In this document: positions 42,318-49,786 of the stretch, in pieces | How positions within the stretch are numbered: position 1 is the first letter of the stretch | Layout: each line of letters starts with the position of its first letter | NCBI GenBank assembly: GCA_019747705.1 | Contig: JAIEQM010000023.1 | Location: forward strand, 1 to 62,311 | Direction of reading: 5' to 3' | From: Chitinophagaceae bacterium | GTDB taxonomy: Bacteria; Bacteroidota; Bacteroidia; Chitinophagales; Chitinophagaceae | Length of the DNA stretch: 62,311 bases | Translations under genes and position numbers: made by a program | Notes under the pieces: generated by a model | Databases searched by the model: none | Told to the model about the DNA's origin: nothing | What the model saw: only the letters and a program-made list of their open reading frames with translations

Positions 42318-42613
42318 TGAATAAAATTATTCCATATTTAAAAACAGCAAAAGCATTACCAAATTATCAACTCATGCTTGAGTTTGAAGATGGGGTTAAG
42401 GGCACTGTTGATTTATCTTTGTGGAAGGGTAAAGAAAGTTTTAAAGAATGGGATGATGAAAAAAAATTCAGCTCATTTGTTATTACAAAAGACCGGAAAA
42501 TAGAATGGAGTGAAGCAATTGATATGGATCCGGATTCTTTTTATTTGAAATTAATTAATAAAACATTTGAAGAGTATGCCTTTGATAAGCAGCTTTTACG
42601 GCATCCTCATTAA
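42317..42613 (+). CDS. DUF2442 protein
   Basis: A 98-residue protein of the DUF2442 type (LMLEFEDGVKGTVDLSLW, KIEWSEAIDMDPDSFYLKL). DUF2442 genes commonly pair with DUF4160 genes in what look like toxin-antitoxin loci; the biochemical role is unproven. The start ATG overlaps the last base of nuoE. It overlaps the DUF4160 gene by 38 nt. Confidence 0.85.
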   Translation: MNKIIPYLKTAKALPNYQLMLEFEDGVKGTVDLSLWKGKESFKEWDDEKKFSSFVITKDRKIEWSEAIDMDPDSFYLKLINKTFEEYAFDKQLLRHPH

Positions 42614-42842
42614 AATGTACTTTGGCGATCATGTGCCGCCGCATTTTCATGCAGAATATGGCGAGTTTTCGGCACAAGTTGCTATCAGGGATTTTGGAAT
42701 TTTAGAGGGTTATCTTCCTCCCAAGGCTCTGGCGTTAATAGTTGAATAGGCGAGTTTGCGCCAGGAAGAATTAATGGAAAACTGGAAAAGCTTGAGTGAA
42801 AACGGAAATGGTACGTACAAGAAAATTGAACCCTTGCGGTAA
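42576..42842 (+). pseudogene. DUF4160 gene with an internal stop codon
   Basis: The frame encodes the DUF4160 signature: MPLISSFYGILIKMYFGDH and PPHFHAEYGEFSAQVAI, then LPPKALALIVE, then a TAG at 42747-42749, then ASLRQEELMENWKSL...YKKIEPLR ending at 42842. Family members have a tryptophan at the TAG position (EW-A), so one TGG-to-TAG change would explain it. The 57-residue product lacks the conserved C-terminal helix. It is either a dead gene or a base error in the assembly. Confidence 0.82.
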
Positions 42843-42862
42843 TTGCAGTAAAGAGAAGTATT

Positions 42863-43057
42863 ATGAAAAAGAAAACAGCAATGATGATTGGATTTTTGTG
42901 TTCTACTTCTGCCATTATTGTGATGATTGTGTTTTTGATGGCAAAAGATAAGGTAGCGATGCGCCCGATGCTGTTTATTGGTTTTGGTTTGGCATTGGGT
43001 TCAATAGTGTTCAGGAATTTGTTGCGGTTTAAACCGGGTTGGTTTAAGGATAACTGA
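42863..43057 (+). CDS. Small membrane protein in the nuoE/nuoF junction
   Basis: A 64-residue protein with two hydrophobic segments (MMIGFLCSTSAIIVMIVFLMA and MLFIGFGLALGSIVF) and a basic C-terminus (RFKPGWFKDN). No family is recognised. It is 20 nt after the broken DUF4160 frame. It may be part of the inserted cargo. Confidence 0.6.
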   Translation: MKKKTAMMIGFLCSTSAIIVMIVFLMAKDKVAMRPMLFIGFGLALGSIVFRNLLRFKPGWFKDN

Positions 43058-43108
43058 ACGAGAGTGGAAGTAAATACAAAATAACTGGATAGCTAAAAGC
43101 AATAAAGT

Positions 43109-43297
43109 ATGACTAAGAACACCTTCATTTATATTGGAGTTGTATATGTGATAATCACTTTGGTTGTTGCTTTTTTAGTTCTTGGGAAATTTGTAGCGAA
43201 GAATTCTGTATTGGATGAAGTGATTTATTGGTTTTTGAGGATGAGTTGGCTTGTACCATTTATTGGAATTGCAATGAAAAAGAAGTGGAAAATGTGA
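43109..43297 (+). CDS. Second small membrane protein in the nuoE/nuoF junction
   Basis: A 62-residue protein with two hydrophobic segments (FIYIGVVYVIITLVVAFLVLG and VIYWFLRMSWLVPFIGIAM) and a KKKWKM tail. It is similar in size and topology to the preceding gene, though not clearly homologous. The function is unknown. Confidence 0.58.
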   Translation: MTKNTFIYIGVVYVIITLVVAFLVLGKFVAKNSVLDEVIYWFLRMSWLVPFIGIAMKKKWKM

Positions 43298-43382
43298 GTA
43301 TTTTTTGATGATAAATTGCTTTATTTCAAAATTGTAGTTAAAGTTGAACAGCGATCATTAGTTGATAACATAAAATAAATAT

Positions 43383-43402
43383 CCCCCTTTAGGGGACAGG
43401 GG
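43383..43402 (+). repeat. CCCC/GGGG palindrome abutting the nuoF start
   Basis: CCCCCTTTAGGGG followed by ACAGGGG; it ends 3 nt before the nuoF ATG. The ribosome-binding region of nuoF therefore lies inside the hairpin. It belongs with similar elements at 50867-50881 and 50963-50977. Confidence 0.7.
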
Positions 43403-43405
43403 TAC

Positions 43406-44767
43406 ATGGGAAGAAAATTATTATTAGACAAAGCACATATTGAAGGCATCAGGCATTATGATGTGTACCGCCGTGAAGGTGGTTACCGCAGCGTGGAAAA
43501 AGCATTGAAGACAATGACTCCTGAAGCGATTGTGGAAGAGGTAAAGAAAAGCGGATTGCGTGGTCGTGGTGGTGCGGGCTTTCCTACAGGCATGAAATGG
43601 AGTTTCCTTGCCAAGCCTGAAGGTGTTCCCCGTTATGTGGTGTGTAATGCAGATGAAAGTGAACCTGGTACTTTTAAGGACAGATATTTAATGGAGTTCA
43701 TTCCGCATTTGTTGATTGAAGGAATGATATTGGCTTCGTTTACACTCGGCAGTAATCGTTCTTATATCTACATCCGTGGTGAGTATTGGTGGGTGAAAGA
43801 AATTTTAGAGCAGGCCATTGCTGAAGCAAAGAATGCAGGCTGGCTGGGTAAAAATATTTTGGGCAGTGGTTTTGATTGTGAAGTGTATGTACAGCCCGGC
43901 GCCGGCGCTTACATCTGCGGTGAAGAAACAGCATTGCTTGAAAGTTTGGAAGGCAAGCGTGGTAATCCACGTATCAAACCTCCGTTCCCGGCAGTAAAAG
44001 GTTTGTGGGGTTGCCCAACCGTAGTTAATAATGTTGAGACGATTGCATCTGTTGTTCCAATTGTAAATGATGGTGGAGAAGAGTATGCAAAGATTGGAAT
44101 CGGTAAATCAACAGGTACCAAATTAATTTCTGCATGTGGCAATATTAACAAGCCGGGTGTGTATGAAATTGAAATGAATATCTCCGTTGAAGAATTTTTA
44201 TATAGTGATGAATACTGCGGCGGTATTGCCAATGGAAAAAGATTAAAAGCTTGCATTCCCGGTGGTTCATCTGTTCCTATTCTTCCTGCAAATTTATTAT
44301 TGAAAACTGCTAAAGGTGAAACACGTATGATGACGTATGAAAGTTTAGCCGATGGCGGTTTTGCAACGGGAAGTATGATGGGCAGCGGTGGTTTTATTGT
44401 AATGGATGAAGACCAGTGTGTGGTGAAACATACTTATACATTAGCCCGTTTCTATCGTCATGAAAGTTGTGGTCAATGCTCACCGTGCCGTGAAGGAACA
44501 GGATGGATGGAAAAGATTTTATTGAACATTGACAATGGAAAAGGAAAGATGAGTGATATTGATTTGTTGTGGGATATTCAAAGGAAAATTGAAGGGAATA
44601 CGATTTGTCCGCTGGGTGATGCAGCAGCTTGGCCGGTGGCAGCAGCTATTCGTCATTTCCGTGATGAGTTTGAATGGCATGTAACCAATCCGGAAGATGC
44701 AGTGAAACGGAATTATGGATTGGCGAAATATGCGAAGCCTTTGGAAGTGGCAGCGTCAGCAGTGTAA
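43406..44767 (+). CDS. nuoF: NADH-quinone oxidoreductase subunit F
   Basis: A 453-residue 51-kDa-type subunit that binds NADH, FMN and cluster N3. Motifs: GLRGRGGAGFPTGMKW (NADH/FMN loop), NADESEPGTFKDR, the second glycine-rich GAGAYICGEETALLESLEG, and cluster cysteines in ESCGQCSPCREG with the distal NTICPLGDAAAW. Complete and normal in length. An ATPase gene follows after 17 nt. Confidence 0.97.
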   Translation: MGRKLLLDKAHIEGIRHYDVYRREGGYRSVEKALKTMTPEAIVEEVKKSGLRGRGGAGFPTGMKWSFLAKPEGVPRYVVCNADESEPGTFKDRYLMEFIPHLLIEGMILASFTLGSNRSYIYIRGEYWWVKEILEQAIAEAKNAGWLGKNILGSGFDCEVYVQPGAGAYICGEETALLESLEGKRGNPRIKPPFPAVKGLWGCPTVVNNVETIASVVPIVNDGGEEYAKIGIGKSTGTKLISACGNINKPGVYEIEMNISVEEFLYSDEYCGGIANGKRLKACIPGGSSVPILPANLLLKTAKGETRMMTYESLADGGFATGSMMGSGGFIVMDEDQCVVKHTYTLARFYRHESCGQCSPCREGTGWMEKILLNIDNGKGKMSDIDLLWDIQRKIEGNTICPLGDAAAWPVAAAIRHFRDEFEWHVTNPEDAVKRNYGLAKYAKPLEVAASAV

Positions 44768-44784
44768 ATGAATTTTATTATTGA

Positions 44785-45783
44785 ATGAGTCATATTAAAA
44801 ACATAGAGATTAAAAATTTTAAAAGCATCCGCCATGCAAAAATAGAAGATTGCAGACGGGTGAATGTTTTTATTGGCTATCCCAATGTGGGGAAGAGTAA
44901 TATCTTGGAGGCGATGTCGCTTTTTCATTGCTCGAAATCTTCCAGAAAAGTTAATTTAAAAGATTTTGTACGATTTGAAGATGCAGCCGAACTTTTTTTT
45001 GAGGGGAATGCCAGAGAAAATGCTATTATATCTTATAATGATGAAAAGAGTCTTTATTTAAAATATAATGGAACTTCATCTGTTAGTATTACTCCAGAAA
45101 ATTATGATGAATCCCGTAATTATGTGACTTTTGAAAGAGAGAATATTGGCGTAGGATTTAGCGAGTTGTTTAATTTTTATAAGTATCATTTTGATTCTAA
45201 GTTGATAGGAACCGAAGGGTCGACAAGTTTGCAATATTTATCAGCTCCATTTGGCGAAAACCTTTATTACATTGTTCGTGAATACGAGGAAATCAGAAAG
45301 GAATTTAATGAACTTTTGAAACCTTTTGGATTGAAGATTTTAATGGATAAGATAACTAATTCTTTGAAGTTAATTAAAACAGTTGATGAGGATAGTATTT
45401 TCACTCTTTCTTTTTCCTTGCTGGCTGACACATTGCAGAGGGTAATATTTTATAAATCAGCAATTGAAACAAACAGCAACTCAGTCCTTCTGTTTGAAGA
45501 ACCTGAAGCACATATGTTTCCGCCTTTTATTGCCAGGTTTACAACAGAAATAATGTATGATAAAAATAATAATCAATATTTTATAGCAACACACAGCCCG
45601 TTTGTATTGAATGATTTCATGGAGGATATGGATAATAGCGAGTTGTCAATTTATGCAGTAGGTTATGTTAAAGGCGAAACAACAATTATAAGATTAACAG
45701 ATAAGCAGGTAAATGATATTTATCAATACGGTGTGGATTTGTTTTTTAACCTGGAGGATTTTTTAAAGGATGTGGTGGCCTAA
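44785..45783 (+). CDS. AAA15-family (OLD/RloA-like) ATPase, inserted between nuoF and nuoG
   Basis: A 332-residue SMC/ABC-like ATPase of the AAA15/AAA21 group. Walker A GYPNVGKS (31-38) follows the typical opening KNIEIKNFKSIRHAKIEDCRRVNVFIG. Walker B is SVLLFEEPEAH (233-243), and the His switch is ATHSPFVLND (from 268). This group supplies the ATPase of OLD, Gabija-like, PARIS and retron-linked defence systems, always with a nuclease partner. Its end overlaps the TOPRIM-like gene by 14 nt. It lacks a fused TOPRIM domain, which the neighbour appears to supply. There is no reason to think it is part of complex I. Confidence 0.88.
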   Translation: MSHIKNIEIKNFKSIRHAKIEDCRRVNVFIGYPNVGKSNILEAMSLFHCSKSSRKVNLKDFVRFEDAAELFFEGNARENAIISYNDEKSLYLKYNGTSSVSITPENYDESRNYVTFERENIGVGFSELFNFYKYHFDSKLIGTEGSTSLQYLSAPFGENLYYIVREYEEIRKEFNELLKPFGLKILMDKITNSLKLIKTVDEDSIFTLSFSLLADTLQRVIFYKSAIETNSNSVLLFEEPEAHMFPPFIARFTTEIMYDKNNNQYFIATHSPFVLNDFMEDMDNSELSIYAVGYVKGETTIIRLTDKQVNDIYQYGVDLFFNLEDFLKDVVA

Positions 45784-46333
45784 GTCTATAATACCGGAAT
45801 GCAATGTTGACAGTTGCCTGTTTAATGTATTATTGCAGTTTGGGAAAGATGGGGTGAATCATACAAAAGGGAATGCTACAGTAGTTAAAAAAGTAAAAGA
45901 GAAGTTTGATGATTTATTTTGTGTGGCAATCATTGATAAAGACAGAAGAGATATTGATTTTATTAAAGATGCGTGTGAGTATATAGATTGTGGTGGTTTT
46001 GATAGTTATTTTAAGCTCTTTAAAAGAAATGGCAAACCTCATTATTTTATACAGATTGTACCTGTAATAGAAGAATGGATAGTGAAGGTCTCTGCAGAAT
46101 TGGAGATTGATTTGGATGAAACTGAACTGGGAGTAAGCACAATTGATGATTTAATGAAACTGTCAAAGACAACATCATCAAAAAACGATGTCCGGTTTGT
46201 TTCTTTGTTTAAGAGATTAGTAAAAGTTTCTGAAGAAAAGCAGTATTTGCCAGTAATCAAATTGAAAAAAATTATTCTGTTTTTGCTTGATAAAAATTAT
46301 CAGGGTGATGTAAATGAACTAAAGAATGTCTGA
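45770..46333 (+). CDS. TOPRIM-like/RloB-like partner of the AAA15 ATPase
   Basis: A 187-residue protein that I assign only tentatively. An N-terminal acidic position (E10 in IIPECNVDS), a strand ending in D-x-D (VAIIDKDRRD, D56 and D58) and a later IVPVIEEWIVK segment together resemble the minimal TOPRIM-like nuclease domains (RloB, DUF4435 and OLD C-terminal type) that pair with AAA15 ATPases. It overlaps the ATPase gene by 14 nt and nuoG by 8 nt. If the assignment holds, the pair is a two-gene nuclease system. It could also be a non-enzymatic partner. Confidence 0.65.
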   Translation: MWWPKSIIPECNVDSCLFNVLLQFGKDGVNHTKGNATVVKKVKEKFDDLFCVAIIDKDRRDIDFIKDACEYIDCGGFDSYFKLFKRNGKPHYFIQIVPVIEEWIVKVSAELEIDLDETELGVSTIDDLMKLSKTTSSKNDVRFVSLFKRLVKVSEEKQYLPVIKLKKIILFLLDKNYQGDVNELKNV

Positions 46334-47438
46334 ACAAAAACAACTTTTTAAAGTAACCATCGACAACATCACTGTTGAAGTGGAGCCGGGAACAACGATC
46401 CTGAACGCTGCACGTAAAATTGGTGGTGAAGTGGCGCCGCCTGCTATGTGTTATTATACCACACTCAAAGACAGTGGCGGTAAATGCCGTACCTGTTTGG
46501 TGGAAGTGGCAGCAGGCAGTACTGCAGACCCAAGACCTATGCCCAAACTGGTGGCAAGCTGCCGTACCAATGTAATGGATGGTATGGTGGTGAAAAATAT
46601 TACAAGTGAACGGGTATTGGATGCACGCAATGGAGTGGTGGAATTTTTATTAATCAATCATCCGTTGGATTGCCCCATTTGCGACCAGGCAGGTGAATGT
46701 CATTTGCAGGATTTGAGTTATGAGCATGGCAAAGGCGCCAGCCGTTATGAATTTAAACGCAGAACATTTGACAAGCATAGTTTGGGTAAATACATTCAGT
46801 TGCACATGACACGCTGTATTCTTTGCTACCGCTGTGTGTATGTGGCCGACCAGGTGAGCACAGAACGCAAGCATGGAATTTTAATGCGTGGCGACCATGC
46901 AGAGATTGCAACTTATATTGAACAGAATCTGAATAATGATTTCATCGGCAATGTAATTGATGTTTGTCCTGTGGGTGCATTAACAGATAAAACATTCCGT
47001 TTTAAAAACCGTGTGTGGTTTACCAAACCGGTGGATGCACATTGCAACTGTGATAAATGCAGCGGCGAAGTGCAACTGTGGATGCGTGGTGATGAAGTGT
47101 TGAGAGTAACAGCACGTAAAGATGAGTGGGGTGAAGTAAAGAAGAGCAGCAAAGGAACGCCGGGCTGGATTTGCAATACCTGTCGCTTTGAACGTAAGAA
47201 AGCAAGTGATTGGGTGATTGAAGGACCTTCACAAATCAATCGTCACTCAGTGATTTCGCAAGGGCATTATGAGCATTTGAAAAAACCCAATGAAACAGTG
47301 GCAAAAGTTATGGGCGGAAGAGACCCGAAATTGCTGATGGATATAAAAGATGTGAGCGAAGTGAATCAGGTGGAGTTAAGTGAATTGGACGGGCCGGCTA
47401 CATCAGAAGTGTTTAAACAATTGAAGAAAGGAAATTAA
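46326..47438 (+). CDS. nuoG: NADH-quinone oxidoreductase subunit G, short form
   Basis: A 370-residue 75-kDa-type subunit. The N-terminus has the ferredoxin-like [2Fe-2S] site (CYYTTLKDSGGKCRTC, with ASCRT), then the His/Cys cluster (HPLDCPICDQAGEC), the [4Fe-4S] site (RCILCYRCVYVAD) and DVCPVGALTDK. A further CNCDKCSGEVQLWMRGDEV and GWICNTCRFE segment is the opening of the molybdopterin-oxidoreductase-like region, after which the protein ends. It lacks the roughly 500-residue large domain of E. coli NuoG. Short NuoG proteins are usual in Bacteroidota. Its start lies within the TOPRIM-like gene. Confidence 0.94.
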   Translation: MSEQKQLFKVTIDNITVEVEPGTTILNAARKIGGEVAPPAMCYYTTLKDSGGKCRTCLVEVAAGSTADPRPMPKLVASCRTNVMDGMVVKNITSERVLDARNGVVEFLLINHPLDCPICDQAGECHLQDLSYEHGKGASRYEFKRRTFDKHSLGKYIQLHMTRCILCYRCVYVADQVSTERKHGILMRGDHAEIATYIEQNLNNDFIGNVIDVCPVGALTDKTFRFKNRVWFTKPVDAHCNCDKCSGEVQLWMRGDEVLRVTARKDEWGEVKKSSKGTPGWICNTCRFERKKASDWVIEGPSQINRHSVISQGHYEHLKKPNETVAKVMGGRDPKLLMDIKDVSEVNQVELSELDGPATSEVFKQLKKGN

Positions 47439-47440
47439 AA

Positions 47441-47706
47441 GTGAGCAAGAAGGAGAAGCTGATATTAAAATTGCTTTCGGGAACTTCTGATGCTAATTTT
47501 GATATTAATGATTTAGTTCAGCTTTTAATACGACTTGGATTTAGTGAGCGAAAAACAGGAGGAAGCCACAGGATATTTTCAATAGGTGGCGTTGCAGGCA
47601 TAATAAATCTGAAAAAACAAAAGATGGTAAGGCAAAAACTTACCAGGTAAAACAGGTAAGGGAGTTTTTAGTAACAAATAAATTGATACATGATGAAGAA
47701 ATATGA
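47441..47706 (+). pseudogene. hicA: hicA toxin gene with a 1-nt frameshift
   Basis: Starting at GTG 47441, residues 1-50 follow the HicA pattern (KLILKLLSG, DLVQLLIRLGF, catalytic H43 in KTGGSHRIFS). After IINLKKQK the frame runs into a stop at 47650. In the next frame the expected HicA ending KDGKAKTYQVKQVREFLVTN continues to a stop at 47706. Adding one A to the run at about 47616-47620 would restore a full HicA of about 88 residues. HicA is a dsRBD-fold RNase. It is a dead toxin, an A-run length polymorphism, or an assembly error. Confidence 0.85.
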
Positions 47707-47902
47707 AATAATCATTTTCTGGAGTGAGCAGGATCAGGTATTTGTTGCAGAAATGCCGGAATTAAAAGGCTGCATAGCTCATGGTGATACACAGTCAGAA
47801 GCATTGAAAAATGTAAATGAAGTTGCTGAGGAATGGATTGAAATGGCGAAAGAAAAAGGCTGGGTAATACCCGAACCAAAAGGAAAGCTGGTATTTGCTT
47901 AA
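47690..47902 (+). CDS. hicB: HicB-family antitoxin
   Basis: A 70-residue HicB antitoxin with a degraded RNase H-like fold: KYEIIIFWSEQDQVFVAEMPELKGCIAHGDTQSEALKNVNEVAEEWIEMAKEKG. No C-terminal DNA-binding domain is present, so it is the short form. It overlaps the restored hicA frame by 17 nt. Intact, unlike its toxin. It lies between nuoG and nuoH. Confidence 0.9.
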   Translation: MMKKYEIIIFWSEQDQVFVAEMPELKGCIAHGDTQSEALKNVNEVAEEWIEMAKEKGWVIPEPKGKLVFA

Positions 47903-47925
47903 ATTAATCAGAAGAAAGGAAATTA

Positions 47926-48975
47926 ATGAATACGATTTTATTACAGGTTGACTGGGCTTTTGTACTCGAAAAGTTTTTATTCATCGGGTTCATCATCTCT
48001 ATTTCATTGGTGATTGCCATGTACACAACTTACATGGAAAGAAAAGTTGCTGCCGTAATGCAGGACAGACGTGGTCCTAACCGTGCAGGTCCGTTTGGAT
48101 TGTTGCAACCAATGGCCGATGGTTTGAAATTATTTTTTAAAGAAGAAATCATTCCGAGTTTTTCCAATAAGTTTTTATTTATTCTTGGCCCATCACTGGC
48201 AATGATCACAGCGATGTTAACAAGCGCTGTCATTCCATGGGGTGATAAGATGGAAGCATTTGGCAGAACCATCAGCTTGCAAATTACTGATGTGAATATT
48301 GGAATTCTTTATGTGTTTGGTGTAGTGAGTTTAGGCGTGTATGGAATTATGATTGGTGCATGGGCCAGTAACAACAAGTTTAGTTTGCTGGGAGGCTTGC
48401 GTGCAGCATCACAAATGATTTCTTATGAACTGGCAATGGGTTTGGCATTGATTGCATTGATTATGTACACTGGCACGCCCAGCCTTAAGGAAATGGTACA
48501 GCAACAACAGCATGGATACTGGAATGTATTGATTCAACCAGTAGGCTTTGTGGTGTTCCTTATTTGTGCATTTGCTGAATGTAACCGTACACCGTTTGAT
48601 TTGGCTGAAGCAGAGAATGAATTGATTGGAGGATATACCTCCGAATACTCCAGTATGAAGCTGGGCTTTTATTTGTTTGCTGAGTATATTAATATGTTCA
48701 TCAGCAGTGCCATCATTGCCACACTGTATTTTGGGGGTTATGATATTCCTTTTTTAGATGAAAGCACTTTGAGTGTAAACACAGCAGCAGTACTGGGTGC
48801 TGCAGCATTGTTTGCAAAAATTTTGTTTTTCATTTTTGTGTTCATGTGGGTACGCTGGACCATTCCACGTTTCCGTTATGATCAGTTGATGAATTTGGGG
48901 TGGAAGAGTTTGATACCGATAGCATTGGTAAATATGCTGATAACAGCGGCAGTGATTTTGTTTTTAAATAAATAA
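47926..48975 (+). CDS. nuoH: NADH-quinone oxidoreductase subunit H
   Basis: A 349-residue membrane subunit that forms the quinone-entry channel. Eight membrane segments are predictable. Conserved motifs: YMERKVAAVMQDRRGPNRAGPFGLLQPMADGLKLFFKEE, GLRAASQMISYELAMG, ECNRTPFDLAEAENELIGGYTSEYSSMKLGFYLFAEY. Complete. A nucleotidyltransferase gene starts 1 nt after its stop. Confidence 0.97.
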   Translation: MNTILLQVDWAFVLEKFLFIGFIISISLVIAMYTTYMERKVAAVMQDRRGPNRAGPFGLLQPMADGLKLFFKEEIIPSFSNKFLFILGPSLAMITAMLTSAVIPWGDKMEAFGRTISLQITDVNIGILYVFGVVSLGVYGIMIGAWASNNKFSLLGGLRAASQMISYELAMGLALIALIMYTGTPSLKEMVQQQQHGYWNVLIQPVGFVVFLICAFAECNRTPFDLAEAENELIGGYTSEYSSMKLGFYLFAEYINMFISSAIIATLYFGGYDIPFLDESTLSVNTAAVLGAAALFAKILFFIFVFMWVRWTIPRFRYDQLMNLGWKSLIPIALVNMLITAAVILFLNK

Positions 48976-48976
48976 T

Positions 48977-49282
48977 ATGCTGTTAACGCAGGAACAAATA
49001 AAACAAATCGTACAGGATTATTTTAAAGATAAGCCTGTAAAAACTGCTTTTCTATTCGGCAGCTATGCAAAAGGCGATGCAAAAGAAACGAGTGATGTGG
49101 ATATTATATTGGAACTGGATTATTCAAAGAAAATAGGATTGGAGTTTGTGCGGTGGATGTATGATTTGGAACAACAGTTCGGTCGAAAAGCAGATTTGGT
49201 TCCCGAAGATTCCATGTACGAATCAATAAAGGCCGATGCTGATAAAAGCAAAATTCTTTTATTGAGAAAACAGGCAGCATGA
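48977..49282 (+). CDS. mntA: MntA-like minimal nucleotidyltransferase antitoxin
   Basis: A 101-residue MNT-domain protein. The motif FLFGSYAKGDAKETSDVDIILEL contains GS (27-28) and the D-x-D pair D39/D41. In the characterised HepT/MntA system this enzyme adds AMP groups to a tyrosine of the HEPN toxin and so silences it. It ends in a 4-nt overlap (ATGA) with the HEPN gene and begins 1 nt after nuoH. Confidence 0.9.
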   Translation: MLLTQEQIKQIVQDYFKDKPVKTAFLFGSYAKGDAKETSDVDIILELDYSKKIGLEFVRWMYDLEQQFGRKADLVPEDSMYESIKADADKSKILLLRKQAA

Positions 49283-49614
49283 CGGACAGAGACCGACTTG
49301 GACATATTATTGAAGCAATAGAGAAGATTGAAAATTCTTTGAAGGGGACAGATAAAGAAATGTTTCTGAGAAATGAAGATTTGAAAGATGCAAGTTACGG
49401 AAGGCTGGTGATGATTAGCGAAGCAGTAACCCGATTGTCAAAAGAGCTGAAGGATGAACATAAAGAGATAGAGTGGCATTTGATAACAGGATTCAGGAAT
49501 ATTATTGTGCATGAGTATTTCAGAATTAACTGGAATATAGTTTGGGAAATTGTTTCAGAAGATATGCCAATCTTAAAAAAGAAGATAGTGGAATTGCTGG
49601 GTGTAATTGAATAA
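49279..49614 (+). CDS. hepT: HepT-like HEPN toxin (RNase)
   Basis: A 111-residue HEPN-fold (DUF86) RNase toxin. The active site is the R-x4-H-x-Y motif FRNIIVHEYF, with R73, H78 and Y80; the tyrosine is the residue that the MNT partner modifies in known systems. The protein is helical throughout and appears intact. It lies between nuoH and nuoI. Confidence 0.9.
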   Translation: MTDRDRLGHIIEAIEKIENSLKGTDKEMFLRNEDLKDASYGRLVMISEAVTRLSKELKDEHKEIEWHLITGFRNIIVHEYFRINWNIVWEIVSEDMPILKKKIVELLGVIE

Positions 49615-49786
49615 ATACAGACTGGTTGAAGTAATGATGAATAGAATTAAGAACGTACCGCCGCTAAAGCGGGGCGCTACAAAAAAGTTGAATAGAGTTG
49701 GTGCAGCACAAGAGTGCGACGCAACAGAAGCCAAATAGCAGTAACAACGCCCACAACAAAAAATAAAAAGTAATTAATAAACGCAG
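49615..49786 (+). other. Non-coding gap before nuoI with hairpin material
   Basis: A 172-bp gap in the operon. It holds CCGCTAAAGCGGGGCGCTAC, a small G/C-rich inverted motif with resemblance to the hairpin after the peroxiredoxin gene, and then GTGCAGCACAAGAGTGCGAC, which looks like a dispersed Chitinophagaceae intergenic repeat, although only one copy is in the window. No gene. Confidence 0.4.

Noticed and set aside
47600..47660. Programmed ribosomal frameshift in hicA
   Set aside because: The A-run region lacks a convincing X-XXY-YYZ slippery heptamer in the needed frame and an obvious downstream pseudoknot; a mutation or read error is simpler.
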